From assembly GCA_002479805.1 (NCBI GenBank), contig DLPB01000025.1, positions 1-64,000 on the forward strand: DNA of 64,000 nucleotides, given 5' to 3'. The notes below the pieces were generated by a model. That model saw only the letters and a list, made by a program, of their open reading frames with translations. It did not search any database and was not told the origin of the DNA. Source of the stretch: Micrococcales bacterium UBA7469. Its GTDB lineage: Bacteria; Actinomycetota; Actinomycetes; Actinomycetales; Microbacteriaceae. Of the stretch, positions 53,274 through 62,438 are shown piece by piece. The position numbers and the translations under genes were made by a program. Position 1 is the first letter of the stretch; every line of letters begins with the position of its first letter.

Positions 53274-54581
53274 GTGCGCGTCGTAGAAATCTCAGGTCCT
53301 ATTACCCAGGATCAAATTCGCACTGCATTGCCCAGGGCATCGGTCAGCATCGAGCGGGCGCTTGAGACTGTAATTCCTCTGATCGAAGACATTAAAACCA
53401 ATTCGCTGGCTGCAGTTTTAGAGCAGGCCGAGCGCTTTGACGGGGTTAGGCCAGAGCACATCCGGGTCCCGCAGCAGATTATGGACCAAGCGCTTTCTGA
53501 GCTCGGTGCAGAACTTCGGGCAGCAATCGAAGTGGCAATTTCTCGAGTTCGCAAAGTTTCCGTCGCTGGTGTGCCGAAGGATTTTCAGGTTGAGCTGGCG
53601 CAGGGTGCCGTGGTGTCTCAGCGATACGTTCCGGTTGATTCGGTTGGGCTATATGTTCCAGGTGGCAAAGCCGTGTATCCATCCAGTGTGGTCATGAATG
53701 CGGTAGCTGCGCAGGCCGCCGGCGTGCCCCGAATTGCTATCGCATCTCCGGCTCAAAAAGAGTTTTCCGGTCTGCCGCACCCGACTATCCTCGCCACCGC
53801 TGCGCTTTTAGGCGTTGAAGAGGTATACGCGATTGGTGGGGCGGCTGCGGTGGCAGCGTTTGGCTATGGAATCAAGGAAATTGGGCTTGAGCCGGTTCGA
53901 ATGGTCACTGGCCCTGGCAACATTTATGTTGCGGCGGCAAAGCGCGCTCTGCGGGGTCTAATCGGAATCGATTCTGAGGCCGGCCCCACCGAAATCCTCA
54001 TAATCGCAGATCAAAACGCCAACCCCGCCAACCTCGCGGCTGACCTGATCTCGCAGGCGGAACATGATGAAAATGCCGCCGCGGTGCTGGTTACCGATAG
54101 CTCGGAACTGATTGCAAAGGTCCAAATCGAACTTGAGCACCAAGTTGCTAAAACCCACAATCGCGAGCGGGTCCGGAAATCTCTGTCGGGGATTCAGTCC
54201 GCTTTGGTGCTGGTTCCGGATCTTGGGACAGCGGTTGCCGTGAGCAACGAATATGCAACCGAACACCTGGAAATTCAAACTTCAAATCCTGAAGCGCTAG
54301 TGGCTGAGATCACCAACGCGGGTGCAATTTTTGTGGGCGATTACTCCCCGGTAAGCCTTGGCGACTACCTTGCTGGCAGCAATCACGTCCTACCTACGGG
54401 GGAGCAGGCCAAATTTGGTCCAGGGTTAGGTGTTCACACCTTCTTGCGCCCGCAGCAGATCATCAACTACTCCAAGGCTGCTCTCAAGCAGGCGGTGTCT
54501 CAGCTAGACACCTTCGCCAAGGCCGAGGGCCTGAGTGCTCACGGTGATGCCGCCAAAATTCGATTCCCCGGAGGTAACTAG
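53274..54581 (+). CDS. hisD: Histidinol dehydrogenase
   Basis: A 435-residue Zn enzyme that oxidises L-histidinol to histidine in two NAD steps. VPGGKAVYPSSVVMNA, GPGNIYVAAAKRAL, LISQAEHDENAAAVLVT (zinc and catalytic residues), EYATEHLEI and the Zn-binding GDYLAGSNHVLPT are visible. GTG 53274 follows AGAGGT. No other his gene is next to it; it is followed directly by nrdR. Confidence 0.95.
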   Translation: MRVVEISGPITQDQIRTALPRASVSIERALETVIPLIEDIKTNSLAAVLEQAERFDGVRPEHIRVPQQIMDQALSELGAELRAAIEVAISRVRKVSVAGVPKDFQVELAQGAVVSQRYVPVDSVGLYVPGGKAVYPSSVVMNAVAAQAAGVPRIAIASPAQKEFSGLPHPTILATAALLGVEEVYAIGGAAAVAAFGYGIKEIGLEPVRMVTGPGNIYVAAAKRALRGLIGIDSEAGPTEILIIADQNANPANLAADLISQAEHDENAAAVLVTDSSELIAKVQIELEHQVAKTHNRERVRKSLSGIQSALVLVPDLGTAVAVSNEYATEHLEIQTSNPEALVAEITNAGAIFVGDYSPVSLGDYLAGSNHVLPTGEQAKFGPGLGVHTFLRPQQIINYSKAALKQAVSQLDTFAKAEGLSAHGDAAKIRFPGGN

Positions 54582-55024
54582 TGTTCTGTCCATTTTGCAG
54601 GCATGCGGATTCGCGAGTAATTGACTCTAGAACCTCCGATGATGGTTCTGCGATTCGCCGCAGAAGGCAGTGTCCTGCCTGCCAGAAGCGCTTCACTACC
54701 TTGGAGACCGCATCGCTGATGGTCACCAAGCGCAGTGGTGTAACCGAACCGTTTTCCCGAGACAAGATCGTGTCAGGCGTTAGAAAAGCCTGCCAGGGCC
54801 GCCCGGTAACCGATGCCGATTTGGCACTGCTGGCGCAGCAGGTTGAAGAGACGCTGCGATCCTCAGGCGCGGCCACTATCGAGGCACAAGATATCGGCTT
54901 GGCCATCTTGGAACCATTGCGACTATTAGACCACGTCGCCTTTATGCGCTTTGCTTCGGTTTATCAGGCCTGGGACTCCCTGGCTGATTTTGAGCAGGCA
55001 ATCGCTGAGTTGCGGGGGAGCTAG
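54581..55024 (+). CDS. nrdR: Ribonucleotide reductase repressor NrdR
   Basis: A 147-residue nucleotide-sensing repressor. The zinc ribbon has Cys3, Cys6, Cys31 and Cys34 (CPFC...CPAC), followed by the ATP cone (about 47-137: MVTKRSGVTEPFSRDKIVSGV...). GTG 54581 shares its G with the hisD TAG. The nrd genes it should control are not in the window, and no NrdR box pair was recognised here. Confidence 0.95.
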   Translation: MFCPFCRHADSRVIDSRTSDDGSAIRRRRQCPACQKRFTTLETASLMVTKRSGVTEPFSRDKIVSGVRKACQGRPVTDADLALLAQQVEETLRSSGAATIEAQDIGLAILEPLRLLDHVAFMRFASVYQAWDSLADFEQAIAELRGS

Positions 55025-55027
55025 ATC

Positions 55028-56023
55028 TTGTATCGGCTGTTTTTCAACCTTTTTTTCAAGCCACTCGATGCCGAAACCTCGCACAAAATCGTTGATACCG
55101 GGCTGCGTTTAGCCTCCAAGCTTGGAATTTTGCGGGCTGGCAAGCGACCAAAGAAGATTCAACTGATGGGCCAAAGCTTTGAAAATCGCATCGGTCTTGG
55201 GGCAGGTTTTGACAAAAATGCCAAGTTGGTGCGGCCGCTTCACGCCTTGGGTTTTGGCCACATCGAAGTCGGAACCGTAACCTTTCACGCGCAGCCTGGG
55301 AATCCAAAACCAAGATCCTTCCGAGTCCCAGAGTATGACGCGCTGATCAACCGCATGGGTTTCAATAACGATGGGGCAAAGGTGATTTCCGAGCGCCTGG
55401 CCAAATTGCGCAGCGATTACAAAAATTTGCCGGTTATCGGCGTGAACATTGGCAAGAGCCGAATTGTGGAGGCCAAAGATGCCGCCGAAGACTATCGCGC
55501 CACCACCAAGCTGGTTGCAGGGGTAGCGGATTATTTGGCTGTGAATGTCTCTTCTCCAAATACCCCAGGGCTTCGGGATCTGCAGCAGGTTGAGTCGCTG
55601 CGACCGATTCTCCAGGCGGTGATGGACGAATGCCAGGGCAAGCCGGTGCTGGTCAAGGTGTCGCCTGATTTGGCAGACGATGATTTTCTAGCGGTGCTTG
55701 ATCTGGTCCAGAACCTCAAGCTCAAAGGCGTCATTATGACCAACACCACCACAAGGCGAGACGGTGTCGGTGATTCGGCTGTGCTGAAAGAGGCTGGCGG
55801 TCTAAGTGGTCCAGTGCTGGCAGCCAGATCCATTGAGATGCTCAAAATTGCCCGCCGCGCATTGCCGAGCGATTACGTGCTCATCTCAGTAGGCGGGGTT
55901 AGCTCTGTGGTTCAGGCGGTCGAGCGTGTTCGCCTAGGAGCCGACCTGGTGCAGATTTACACCGGATTGATCTACCAGGGCCCGTTCTGGCCAAGGCGCT
56001 TGGCCAAAGCGCTAGTCAACTAG
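55028..56023 (+). CDS. pyrD: Dihydroorotate dehydrogenase (quinone), class 2
   Basis: A 331-residue membrane-associated flavoprotein of pyrimidine synthesis. The N-terminal amphipathic segment YRLFFNLFFKPLDAETSHK is the class 2 membrane/quinone tunnel element. GAGFDKNAKLV, GTVTFHAQPGNPKPR, NVSSPNTPGLRDLQ with catalytic Ser, and ISVGGVSS follow. The start is TTG 55028, 3 nt after nrdR. It converges with the aldo/keto reductase (CTAG stop overlap). Confidence 0.95.
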   Translation: MYRLFFNLFFKPLDAETSHKIVDTGLRLASKLGILRAGKRPKKIQLMGQSFENRIGLGAGFDKNAKLVRPLHALGFGHIEVGTVTFHAQPGNPKPRSFRVPEYDALINRMGFNNDGAKVISERLAKLRSDYKNLPVIGVNIGKSRIVEAKDAAEDYRATTKLVAGVADYLAVNVSSPNTPGLRDLQQVESLRPILQAVMDECQGKPVLVKVSPDLADDDFLAVLDLVQNLKLKGVIMTNTTTRRDGVGDSAVLKEAGGLSGPVLAARSIEMLKIARRALPSDYVLISVGGVSSVVQAVERVRLGADLVQIYTGLIYQGPFWPRRLAKALVN

Positions 56024-57021
56024 CAGAGTCTGCCTTCTGGGCTCTTAGTTTTGCTCGGGTCGCGCTCAATCACATCACCCAGCACCTGATCAACCTTGGC
56101 CATAATTTCAGCCGGAATCACAACGCCAGAAGCTTCAAGGTTTGAAGTGATCTGCTCAGGCTTGGATGCTCCGACGATGGCGGCTGCAACATTCTTGTTC
56201 TGCAGCACCCAGGCGATGGCAAACTGCGCCATCGTGATGCCGAGCTCATCTGCAAGTGGCTTGAGACCTTGAACCTTGGTCAGGGTTTCATCTGACATGA
56301 ACTTCTCAATAATTCCGGAGAGGTCTGGGTCAGCTGCTCTGGAGCCGGCGGGCGCTGGCTGGCCTGGGAGGTATTTCCCAGTCAGGACTCCTTGCGCCAT
56401 TGGCGACCAAACAATTTGGCTCAGGCCTAGTTCCTCGGAGGTTGGGACTACCTCCTGCTCAATTACGCGCCACAGCATCGAGTACTGGGGTTGGTTGGAG
56501 ATCAGCTTGAAGCCAAGTTCCTTGGCTAGTTTCTGACCCTCACGAATTTGCTGAGCGTTCCACTCTGAGACGCCGACGTAAAGCACCTTGCCCATACGAA
56601 CCAGGTCACCAAATGCCTGCATGGTCTCCTCGAGCGGAGTTTCATAGTCGAAGCGGTGGGCCTGGTAGAGGTCGACATAGTCAGTCTGAAGGCGCTTCAG
56701 CGAACCGTTGATGGACTCCATGATGTGCTTACGACTCAGGCCGGTATCGTTCGGTCCCTTGGCAGCAACTGGCCAGTAGACCTTGGTCAGAATCTCCAGA
56801 CCCTCGCGACGCTGACCCTTGAGGGCATTGCCCAGCACGGTCTCGGCTGCCTGATTGGCATAGACATCCGCGGTGTCAAAAGTTGTGACACCACCTTCAA
56901 GTGCGGCCTTCACGGTGCTGATTGCCTGCTCGTCCGCTACCTGAGAGGCGTGGGTCAGCCAGTTGCCATAAATGATCTCGGAGACTTTGAAGCCGGAATT
57001 TCCTAGGTAACGGTGCTGCAT
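56020..57021 (-). CDS. Aldo/keto reductase (potassium channel beta-like group)
   Basis: A 333-residue NADPH-dependent oxidoreductase with a TIM-barrel fold. The catalytic tetrad regions are TFDTADVYA (Asp, Tyr), ILTKVYW (Lys) and LYQAHRFD (His). IVGASKPEQITSNLEA binds the cofactor near the C-terminus. AAAAGGAG precedes the ATG. It resembles enzymes reducing glyceraldehyde phosphate or aldehydes (YghZ, Kv-beta), but the physiological substrate is unknown. Confidence 0.88.
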   Translation of the reverse strand: MQHRYLGNSGFKVSEIIYGNWLTHASQVADEQAISTVKAALEGGVTTFDTADVYANQAAETVLGNALKGQRREGLEILTKVYWPVAAKGPNDTGLSRKHIMESINGSLKRLQTDYVDLYQAHRFDYETPLEETMQAFGDLVRMGKVLYVGVSEWNAQQIREGQKLAKELGFKLISNQPQYSMLWRVIEQEVVPTSEELGLSQIVWSPMAQGVLTGKYLPGQPAPAGSRAADPDLSGIIEKFMSDETLTKVQGLKPLADELGITMAQFAIAWVLQNKNVAAAIVGASKPEQITSNLEASGVVIPAEIMAKVDQVLGDVIERDPSKTKSPEGRLC

Positions 57022-57039
57022 TGAAGCTCCTTTTAGAAG

Positions 57040-57585
57040 TTAGTTCTCGAGTTTGGTGAAGCGGGCAACCTGAGGCTTTGGGATTCTCAGTGCGCGCATC
57101 TGGATTGAGCGCATTGCGCCATACCAGCCCAGACCGCCTTCCATGCGATCTGCGCCGAACTTTTTAGCCACGCGCCTTTTGACCATGCGAGAGACAAACC
57201 ACGCATCGATTGCGACAATTCCAAACAGTCCCCACATCGAGAACAGGGTTATTAGCTGAACTAGGTAGGAGTCTACGAAGGTTGCCAAGACCACAATGAA
57301 TAGTGCCGGTAGCACCATTTCTCCTGCGGTAAATCGAGCATCGACCAAATCGCGAACATACTTTCGCTGTGGGCCGCGATCACGCAAGGTCAGGTAGCGC
57401 TCGTCGCCAGCCATCATGCCTTCGCGCGCCTTGACGCGCTCCTCGCGGATGCGCTGGCGCTCTGCCTGCTTGGCCTCTTTGCTTCGGTCTCCGACCAGCG
57501 GACGGATTCTGGCCTGCTCACGCTCTTTTCTAGACGGGGTGGGCTGACCCTTTTTTTGACCTGGAGTGCGGTTTTCGCTCATCAT
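57040..57585 (-). CDS. DUF3043 membrane protein
   Basis: A 181-residue actinobacterial protein. The first 70 residues are highly charged (Lys, Arg, Glu), including KEREQARIRPLVGDRSKEAK. Two adjacent transmembrane helices follow (about 90-110 and 115-132), then a basic C-terminal segment with YGAMRSIQMRALRIPKPQV. AAAGG precedes tandem ATGATG. Function unknown; the same family sits near the oxidase and Fe-S carrier genes in mycobacteria (Rv2206). Confidence 0.85.
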   Translation of the reverse strand: MMSENRTPGQKKGQPTPSRKEREQARIRPLVGDRSKEAKQAERQRIREERVKAREGMMAGDERYLTLRDRGPQRKYVRDLVDARFTAGEMVLPALFIVVLATFVDSYLVQLITLFSMWGLFGIVAIDAWFVSRMVKRRVAKKFGADRMEGGLGWYGAMRSIQMRALRIPKPQVARFTKLEN

Positions 57586-57605
57586 CGCCTTTCAAGATAT
57601 GCCAC

Positions 57606-57617
57606 TAGATTAGCGTC
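57606..57617 (+). promoter_or_regulatory. Leaderless promoter of the M20 dipeptidase gene
   Basis: TAGATT (57606-57611) is followed by only 6 nt before ATG 57618, with no purine-rich site. On the other strand the same region holds TAATCT, a possible -10 for the DUF3043 gene. Confidence 0.5.
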
Positions 57618-59021
57618 ATGGCATTTGCTTCCGAACCACTAGATCAAGCACTGGTTGAACCAGTCACCGAATTTATCTCCGACCACTTTCCGCAGGCAAT
57701 CGGTCAGCTCGGCGAAATGGTAAAAATCCCAGGTATTGCCTGGGAGGCATTTGACGCTAACAACCTCGAGCGTTCGGCTGAATTGGTTGCGGATTATTTT
57801 TCAGAATTGAATTTCTTTGATTGGGTACAGATCCGTAGAGCACCGAAGCCCTCTGGCGAAATGGGCTCCCCAGCGGTTGTGGCGCGTCGCGCCGGAAAGC
57901 CAAACCGTCCCCATGTGCTGCTGTATGCGCACCACGACGTGCAGCCACCGGGGGATAGTGCGCTTTGGGAGACCGATCCATTTACCGCGACCCTAAAGGG
58001 TGACCGACTTTTCGGCAGGGGTGTCTCGGATGACAAGAGCGGCATAATCACACACCTTTACGCCATTCGCGCGCTGCAGAGCTTGGCTCAGGAAATCGAT
58101 CTCGGAATCTCTGTCTTTATTGAGGGCGAAGAGGAAGCCGGCTCGGATTCGTTTGAAAACTTCTTGGCGGAAAATCGCAGCGACCTGGCTGCCGATCTAA
58201 TCATTGTTGCCGACAGCGGCAACTGGACCACGGAAGTTCCGGCTCTAACCACAAGCCTCAGGGGAGTGGTGTCCCAGGTATTTACGGTCAAGACCCTGGA
58301 TCACGCTGTGCACTCCGGAATGTATGGCGGACCGTTGCCGGATGCCATGACGGCGATGGTCAAGATTTTGGCATCGCTCACCACCGCAGAGGGCGATGTT
58401 GCAATCGCGGGCCTTAGCTCGACTAAATGCGACGAAATCGAGATGCCAGAGAGCGATTTCGCCGAATTTGCAGGGTTGCTCGAGGGTGTCAAGCCCATGG
58501 GCAGCAAGTCCCTGGTCCAGCAAATTTGGGGAGAACCGGCCGTTACCGTGATTGGTATTGATGCGCCGACCGTGGCGCTGTCATCCAACACCGCGCAGCC
58601 TGCAATTAGTGCCAAGATTTCGCTTCGAATTGCCCCCGATCAGGATCCGGCAGAAGCGTTGAAGCTGCTTCAGCAGCACTTGATTGACCATGCACCATTT
58701 GGCGCTCACGTTGAACTTGGCGCTGTCGAAAAAGGACCTGGCTACCTGGCAAAGGATGGCTGGGGCTCGACTTTGGCTCACGAAGCATTTTCGGCAGTTT
58801 GGCCCCAAAAGTCGGTGAACATCGGTATCGGAGGGTCAATTCCCTTCATTTCAACCTTCGCCGAATTGTTTCCTGACGCTGAAATTCTTGTTACTGGGGT
58901 AGAGGAGCCGGACTCCAGGGCGCATTCGCCAAACGAGTCTCAACATCTGCCGACGCTGAAGCGGGCGATGGCAGCCGAGGCACTGCTACTGCTGCACGGG
59001 AATCAACTTTCCCGAGATTAG
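57618..59021 (+). CDS. M20 family dipeptidase
   Basis: A 467-residue di-zinc metallopeptidase, probably cleaving dipeptides in the cytoplasm. LLYAHHDVQPPGD gives the first Zn His and Asp, GRGVSDDKSG the bridging Asp, IEGEEEAGS the catalytic Glu and Zn Glu, VADSGNW another ligand, and SRAHSPNESQ the final His. The lid domain is about 215-340. No signal peptide is visible. It matches the Rv2141c type. Confidence 0.9.
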   Translation: MAFASEPLDQALVEPVTEFISDHFPQAIGQLGEMVKIPGIAWEAFDANNLERSAELVADYFSELNFFDWVQIRRAPKPSGEMGSPAVVARRAGKPNRPHVLLYAHHDVQPPGDSALWETDPFTATLKGDRLFGRGVSDDKSGIITHLYAIRALQSLAQEIDLGISVFIEGEEEAGSDSFENFLAENRSDLAADLIIVADSGNWTTEVPALTTSLRGVVSQVFTVKTLDHAVHSGMYGGPLPDAMTAMVKILASLTTAEGDVAIAGLSSTKCDEIEMPESDFAEFAGLLEGVKPMGSKSLVQQIWGEPAVTVIGIDAPTVALSSNTAQPAISAKISLRIAPDQDPAEALKLLQQHLIDHAPFGAHVELGAVEKGPGYLAKDGWGSTLAHEAFSAVWPQKSVNIGIGGSIPFISTFAELFPDAEILVTGVEEPDSRAHSPNESQHLPTLKRAMAAEALLLLHGNQLSRD

Positions 59022-59049
59022 TTAAACTAGGTACAAATTGGAGGCAAAA

Positions 59050-59391
59050 ATGACCGAAGTTCTAGCTCACGGCGTGAAGCTCACTGACACCGCAGTGTCC
59101 AAGGTTAAGGCGCTCTTGGCGGCCGAGGGTCGCGATGACCTAAGGCTTAGAGTTGCAGTTGAGCCTGGCGGCTGCTCTGGTTTGATCTACCAACTATTTT
59201 TCGACGAACAGCTCGAGGAAGTCGATGCCGTGGTGGCATTTGATGGCGTTGAAGTGGTTGTCGATCCGATGAGTGTGCCTTATCTAGACGGCGCTTCCAT
59301 TGATTTTGAGGACTCAATCCAAAAACAAGGCTTCACCATTGACAACCCAAACGCAGCTGGAAGCTGTGCCTGCGGAGATTCTTTTAGCTAA
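59050..59391 (+). CDS. erpA: A-type iron-sulfur carrier (ErpA/HesB-like)
   Basis: A 113-residue Fe-S cluster carrier. The three conserved ligands are Cys42 in GGCSG and Cys106 and Cys108 in SCACGD. ATG 59050 follows GGAGG; TACAAAT upstream is a possible -10. It lies directly before the cytochrome oxidase genes, as Rv2204c does in mycobacteria. A short TTTTAGC/GCTAAAA inverted repeat spans the stop codon region but has no T tract. Confidence 0.9.
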   Translation: MTEVLAHGVKLTDTAVSKVKALLAAEGRDDLRLRVAVEPGGCSGLIYQLFFDEQLEEVDAVVAFDGVEVVVDPMSVPYLDGASIDFEDSIQKQGFTIDNPNAAGSCACGDSFS

Positions 59392-59469
59392 AACCGCTAA
59401 AACACGGCAATTTTGCCCCTCCGGCGGATTAGACTTAGAGGCAATACTGCAGTGTTTAAGGATGTCTGA

Positions 59470-60324
59470 TTGAGTAAGAATCGTCGCGGACTAGCCCTGG
59501 CAGCTACCTCGCTTATGAGCGTTTTGTTGCTGACCGGTTGCTCTCCCGAACTTGAGCGTGGTTTTCTTCCTGATGCCTCTGGCGTCACCAACCACACCGA
59601 TCGAATTATCGGCCTATGGACTACCTCTTGGATTGTTCTGCTAGCCGTCGGAGCCCTCTCGTGGGGACTAATGGCCTGGGCGCTAATCGTCTACCGCCGT
59701 CGCAAGGGCGAGACTGGGCTTCCTGCGCAGTTGCGCTACAACATGCCAATCGAGACACTGTTCACGGTTGTGCCGCTAATTTTGGTGCTTGGCTTCTTTG
59801 CCTTCACCGCTCGCGACATGCAGGCCATTGAGGCCAAGAACGAAAACCCTGACGTAACCATCGAGGTAATCGCGAAGCAGTGGAGCTGGGACTTCAACTA
59901 CGTGAACGAGCAGGTCTTTGACTCTGGAATTCAGGCTCAATTCACTGGAACCGAAGAGAACATTTCCGAGACTCTTCCAACTCTCTATCTACCGGTCAAT
60001 AAGACCGTCAAGATCGACCTGAGCTCTCGTGATGTCATTCACTCCTTCTGGGTCATTGACTTCCTTTACAAAAAGGACATGTTCCCAGGCATGACAAACC
60101 ACATGTACTTCACTCCAACCAAGGAGGGCACCTACGCCGGAAAGTGTGCAGAGTTGTGTGGTGAATACCACTCGATGATGCTCTTCCAGGTGAAGGTTGT
60201 TTCAGAAGCTGAGTATGCCGAGCACATGGCAGCTTTGGCTGCCAAGGGCAACGTTGGACAGCTTTCAAATGAGTACGACAGAAACCAAAACCTTCCTGGT
60301 GGCAACCCAGAGGTAAGGGGATAA
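59470..60324 (+). CDS. ctaC: Cytochrome c oxidase subunit II (lipoprotein, CuA)
   Basis: A 284-residue membrane protein receiving electrons from cytochrome c. A lipobox LLTGC with Cys24 ends the signal peptide. Two transmembrane helices follow (about 50-72 and 93-113), then the periplasmic cupredoxin domain. The CuA ligands are in CAELCGEYHSMM: Cys226, Cys230, His234 and Met237, with the upstream His in VIHSFWV. The start is TTG 59470 with AAGGA upstream. It is coupled to ctaD. Confidence 0.95.
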   Translation: MSKNRRGLALAATSLMSVLLLTGCSPELERGFLPDASGVTNHTDRIIGLWTTSWIVLLAVGALSWGLMAWALIVYRRRKGETGLPAQLRYNMPIETLFTVVPLILVLGFFAFTARDMQAIEAKNENPDVTIEVIAKQWSWDFNYVNEQVFDSGIQAQFTGTEENISETLPTLYLPVNKTVKIDLSSRDVIHSFWVIDFLYKKDMFPGMTNHMYFTPTKEGTYAGKCAELCGEYHSMMLFQVKVVSEAEYAEHMAALAAKGNVGQLSNEYDRNQNLPGGNPEVRG

Positions 60325-60329
60325 GGCAA

Positions 60330-62021
60330 ATGGCAACCACACTAACTCCTCCGGTTACTAACCCAGCGGCTTTTGTGCCAAAGCGCTCAAAGGGCCAGAT
60401 CTTGGTTGATTGGTTGACTACGACCGACCACAAGAAGATTGGTTATCTGTACCTAATCACCTCCTTCCTGTACTTCCTAATCGGTGGTGTGATGGCGCTG
60501 ATCATTCGCGCTCAGCTCACTCTGCCGGGACTTGAGGTGGTTGCAACCAAGGAGCAGTACAACCAGCTGTTCACCATGCACGGCACGATCATGCTGCTGA
60601 TGTTTGCAACTCCGCTATTCGCAGGATTTGCCAATGTTTTGATGCCGGTTCAAATCGGTGCTCCAGACGTGGCATTCCCACGCTTGAACGCAATTGCCTA
60701 CTGGTTCTACAACTTCGGTAGCTTGATTGCGGTTTCCGGATTCTTCACCCCGCAGGGTGCGGCTTCGTTTGGATGGTTCGCTTACGCACCGCTTTCCAAC
60801 ACCACATTCTCCCCAGGCATCGGTGGAGATCTGTGGGTCTTCGGTCTGGCGCTTTCCGGATTCGGAACCATCTTGGGTGGCGTGAACTTCATCACCACCA
60901 TCATTACTATGCGTGCTCCAGGTATGACCATGTGGCGTATGCCGATCTTCACCTGGAACACCCTGGTTACCTCGATCCTGATCATCATGTGCTTCCCTCC
61001 ACTAGCGGCGGCACTTTTTGCACTTGGTGCGGACCGTCGTTTCGGAGCACACATTTTTGATCCAGAGAACGGCGGCGCCATGCTGTGGCAGCACCTGTTC
61101 TGGTTCTTCGGGCACCCAGAGGTTTACATCTTGGCGTTGCCATTCTTCGGCATCGTTTCCGAGATCTTCCCGGTTTTCAGCCGTAAGCCGATCTTTGGTT
61201 ACAAGACATTGGTCTACGCAACCATTTCTATTGCAGCTTTGTCGATGACCGTGTGGGCGCACCACATGTACGTCACCGGTCAGGTGCTACTTCCATTCTT
61301 CGCCTTTACCACAATGTTGATTGCAGTTCCTACTGGCGTGAAGATCTTCAACTGGATCGGCACCATGTGGAAGGGCTCAATTACATTTGAGACTCCAATG
61401 CTGTGGAGCTTGGGCTTCTTGGTTAGCTTCGTATTCGGTGGTCTAACCGGTGTAATCCTGGCCTCACCAGCTCTGGACTTCCACCTCTCCGACAGCTACT
61501 TCGTGGTTGCTCACTTCCACTATGTGGTCTTTGGAACCGTGGTCTTCGCTATGTTCGCCGGCTTCTACTTCTGGTGGCCAAAGTTCACCGGCAAGATGCT
61601 GAACGAGCGTCTGGGTAAGATCCACTTCTGGTTGCTATTCATCGGTTTCCACGTGACCTTCTTGATCCAGCACTGGCTAGGTGTTATTGGTATGCCTCGT
61701 CGCTATGCGACCTACCTACCGGAGGATGGCTTCACCGAGATGAACATGCTCTCAACCTTGGGTGCTGTCATCCTGGCGCTATCTATGATTCCTTTCCTTT
61801 GGAACGTTTGGATTACCGCTCGCAAGGGAGTGAAGACCGAATTGAAAGACCCATGGGGTTACGGAAGGTCTCTGGAGTGGGCGACTGAGTCACCATTCCC
61901 TCGTCACAACTTCCACTCCATCCCACGCATTCGCTCCGAGTCTCCTGCATTCGACTTGAACCACCCGGAGTATGCAGCGCCTGAGGCGAAGGAGTCATAC
62001 GCGAAGGAGGGTCGCATCTAA
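60330..62021 (+). CDS. ctaD: Cytochrome c oxidase subunit I
   Basis: A 563-residue heme-copper oxidase core with 12 predicted transmembrane helices. FTMHGTIMLLMF contains the low-spin heme histidine, WFFGHPEVYILALP the CuB and cross-linked His-Tyr, HHMYVTG the CuB histidines, and HFHYVVFGTVVF the heme a3 and a ligands. It reduces O2 and pumps protons. The stop shares A with the ctaF ATG. Confidence 0.97.
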   Translation: MATTLTPPVTNPAAFVPKRSKGQILVDWLTTTDHKKIGYLYLITSFLYFLIGGVMALIIRAQLTLPGLEVVATKEQYNQLFTMHGTIMLLMFATPLFAGFANVLMPVQIGAPDVAFPRLNAIAYWFYNFGSLIAVSGFFTPQGAASFGWFAYAPLSNTTFSPGIGGDLWVFGLALSGFGTILGGVNFITTIITMRAPGMTMWRMPIFTWNTLVTSILIIMCFPPLAAALFALGADRRFGAHIFDPENGGAMLWQHLFWFFGHPEVYILALPFFGIVSEIFPVFSRKPIFGYKTLVYATISIAALSMTVWAHHMYVTGQVLLPFFAFTTMLIAVPTGVKIFNWIGTMWKGSITFETPMLWSLGFLVSFVFGGLTGVILASPALDFHLSDSYFVVAHFHYVVFGTVVFAMFAGFYFWWPKFTGKMLNERLGKIHFWLLFIGFHVTFLIQHWLGVIGMPRRYATYLPEDGFTEMNMLSTLGAVILALSMIPFLWNVWITARKGVKTELKDPWGYGRSLEWATESPFPRHNFHSIPRIRSESPAFDLNHPEYAAPEAKESYAKEGRI

Positions 62022-62434
62022 TGCGCTCTAACATCGTCATCCTGTTGGTAATGGCCGCATACTTTACCGTTGCGGACATCGCCTACGGCATCTGGACCTA
62101 CCTAGAGTGGGGAGCGGTTGAGCCGATTGGAACCGCAGCAATTGCACTATTGGTTATTCTCTCGGTCTTCATTGCCTACTACCTATGGTCTGGCCTCAAG
62201 CGGGCAGGCACACTCCCAGAAGACAACAACTTTGGCAACATTGAAGACGAATCCGGTGAAGTAGGTTTCTACTCTCCTTGGAGCTGGTGGCCACTAGTAC
62301 TCGGTCTTTCCAGTGCTACCGCCTTCCTGTCTTTGGCCGTCGGTTGGTGGCTATTCTTCATTGCCTTCCCGTTCGCGATTGTAGGAATCGTAGGCTTCGT
62401 CTACGAATACAGCCGCGGCGCTCACGCTCACTAG
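62021..62434 (+). CDS. ctaF: Cytochrome c oxidase subunit IV (actinobacterial CtaF)
   Basis: A 137-residue protein with four transmembrane helices, the actinobacterial type IV subunit. FYSPWSWWPLVLGLS is a family hallmark. It overlaps ctaD by one base (TAATG). Subunit III (ctaE) and the qcrCAB genes do not follow, so they must lie elsewhere. Confidence 0.93.
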   Translation: MRSNIVILLVMAAYFTVADIAYGIWTYLEWGAVEPIGTAAIALLVILSVFIAYYLWSGLKRAGTLPEDNNFGNIEDESGEVGFYSPWSWWPLVLGLSSATAFLSLAVGWWLFFIAFPFAIVGIVGFVYEYSRGAHAH

Positions 62435-62438
62435 TAAC

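Noticed and set aside
59382..59403. TTTTAGC/GCTAAAA inverted repeat at the end of erpA as a terminator
   Set aside because: The stem is AT-rich and short, and there is no T tract; it may be coincidental.
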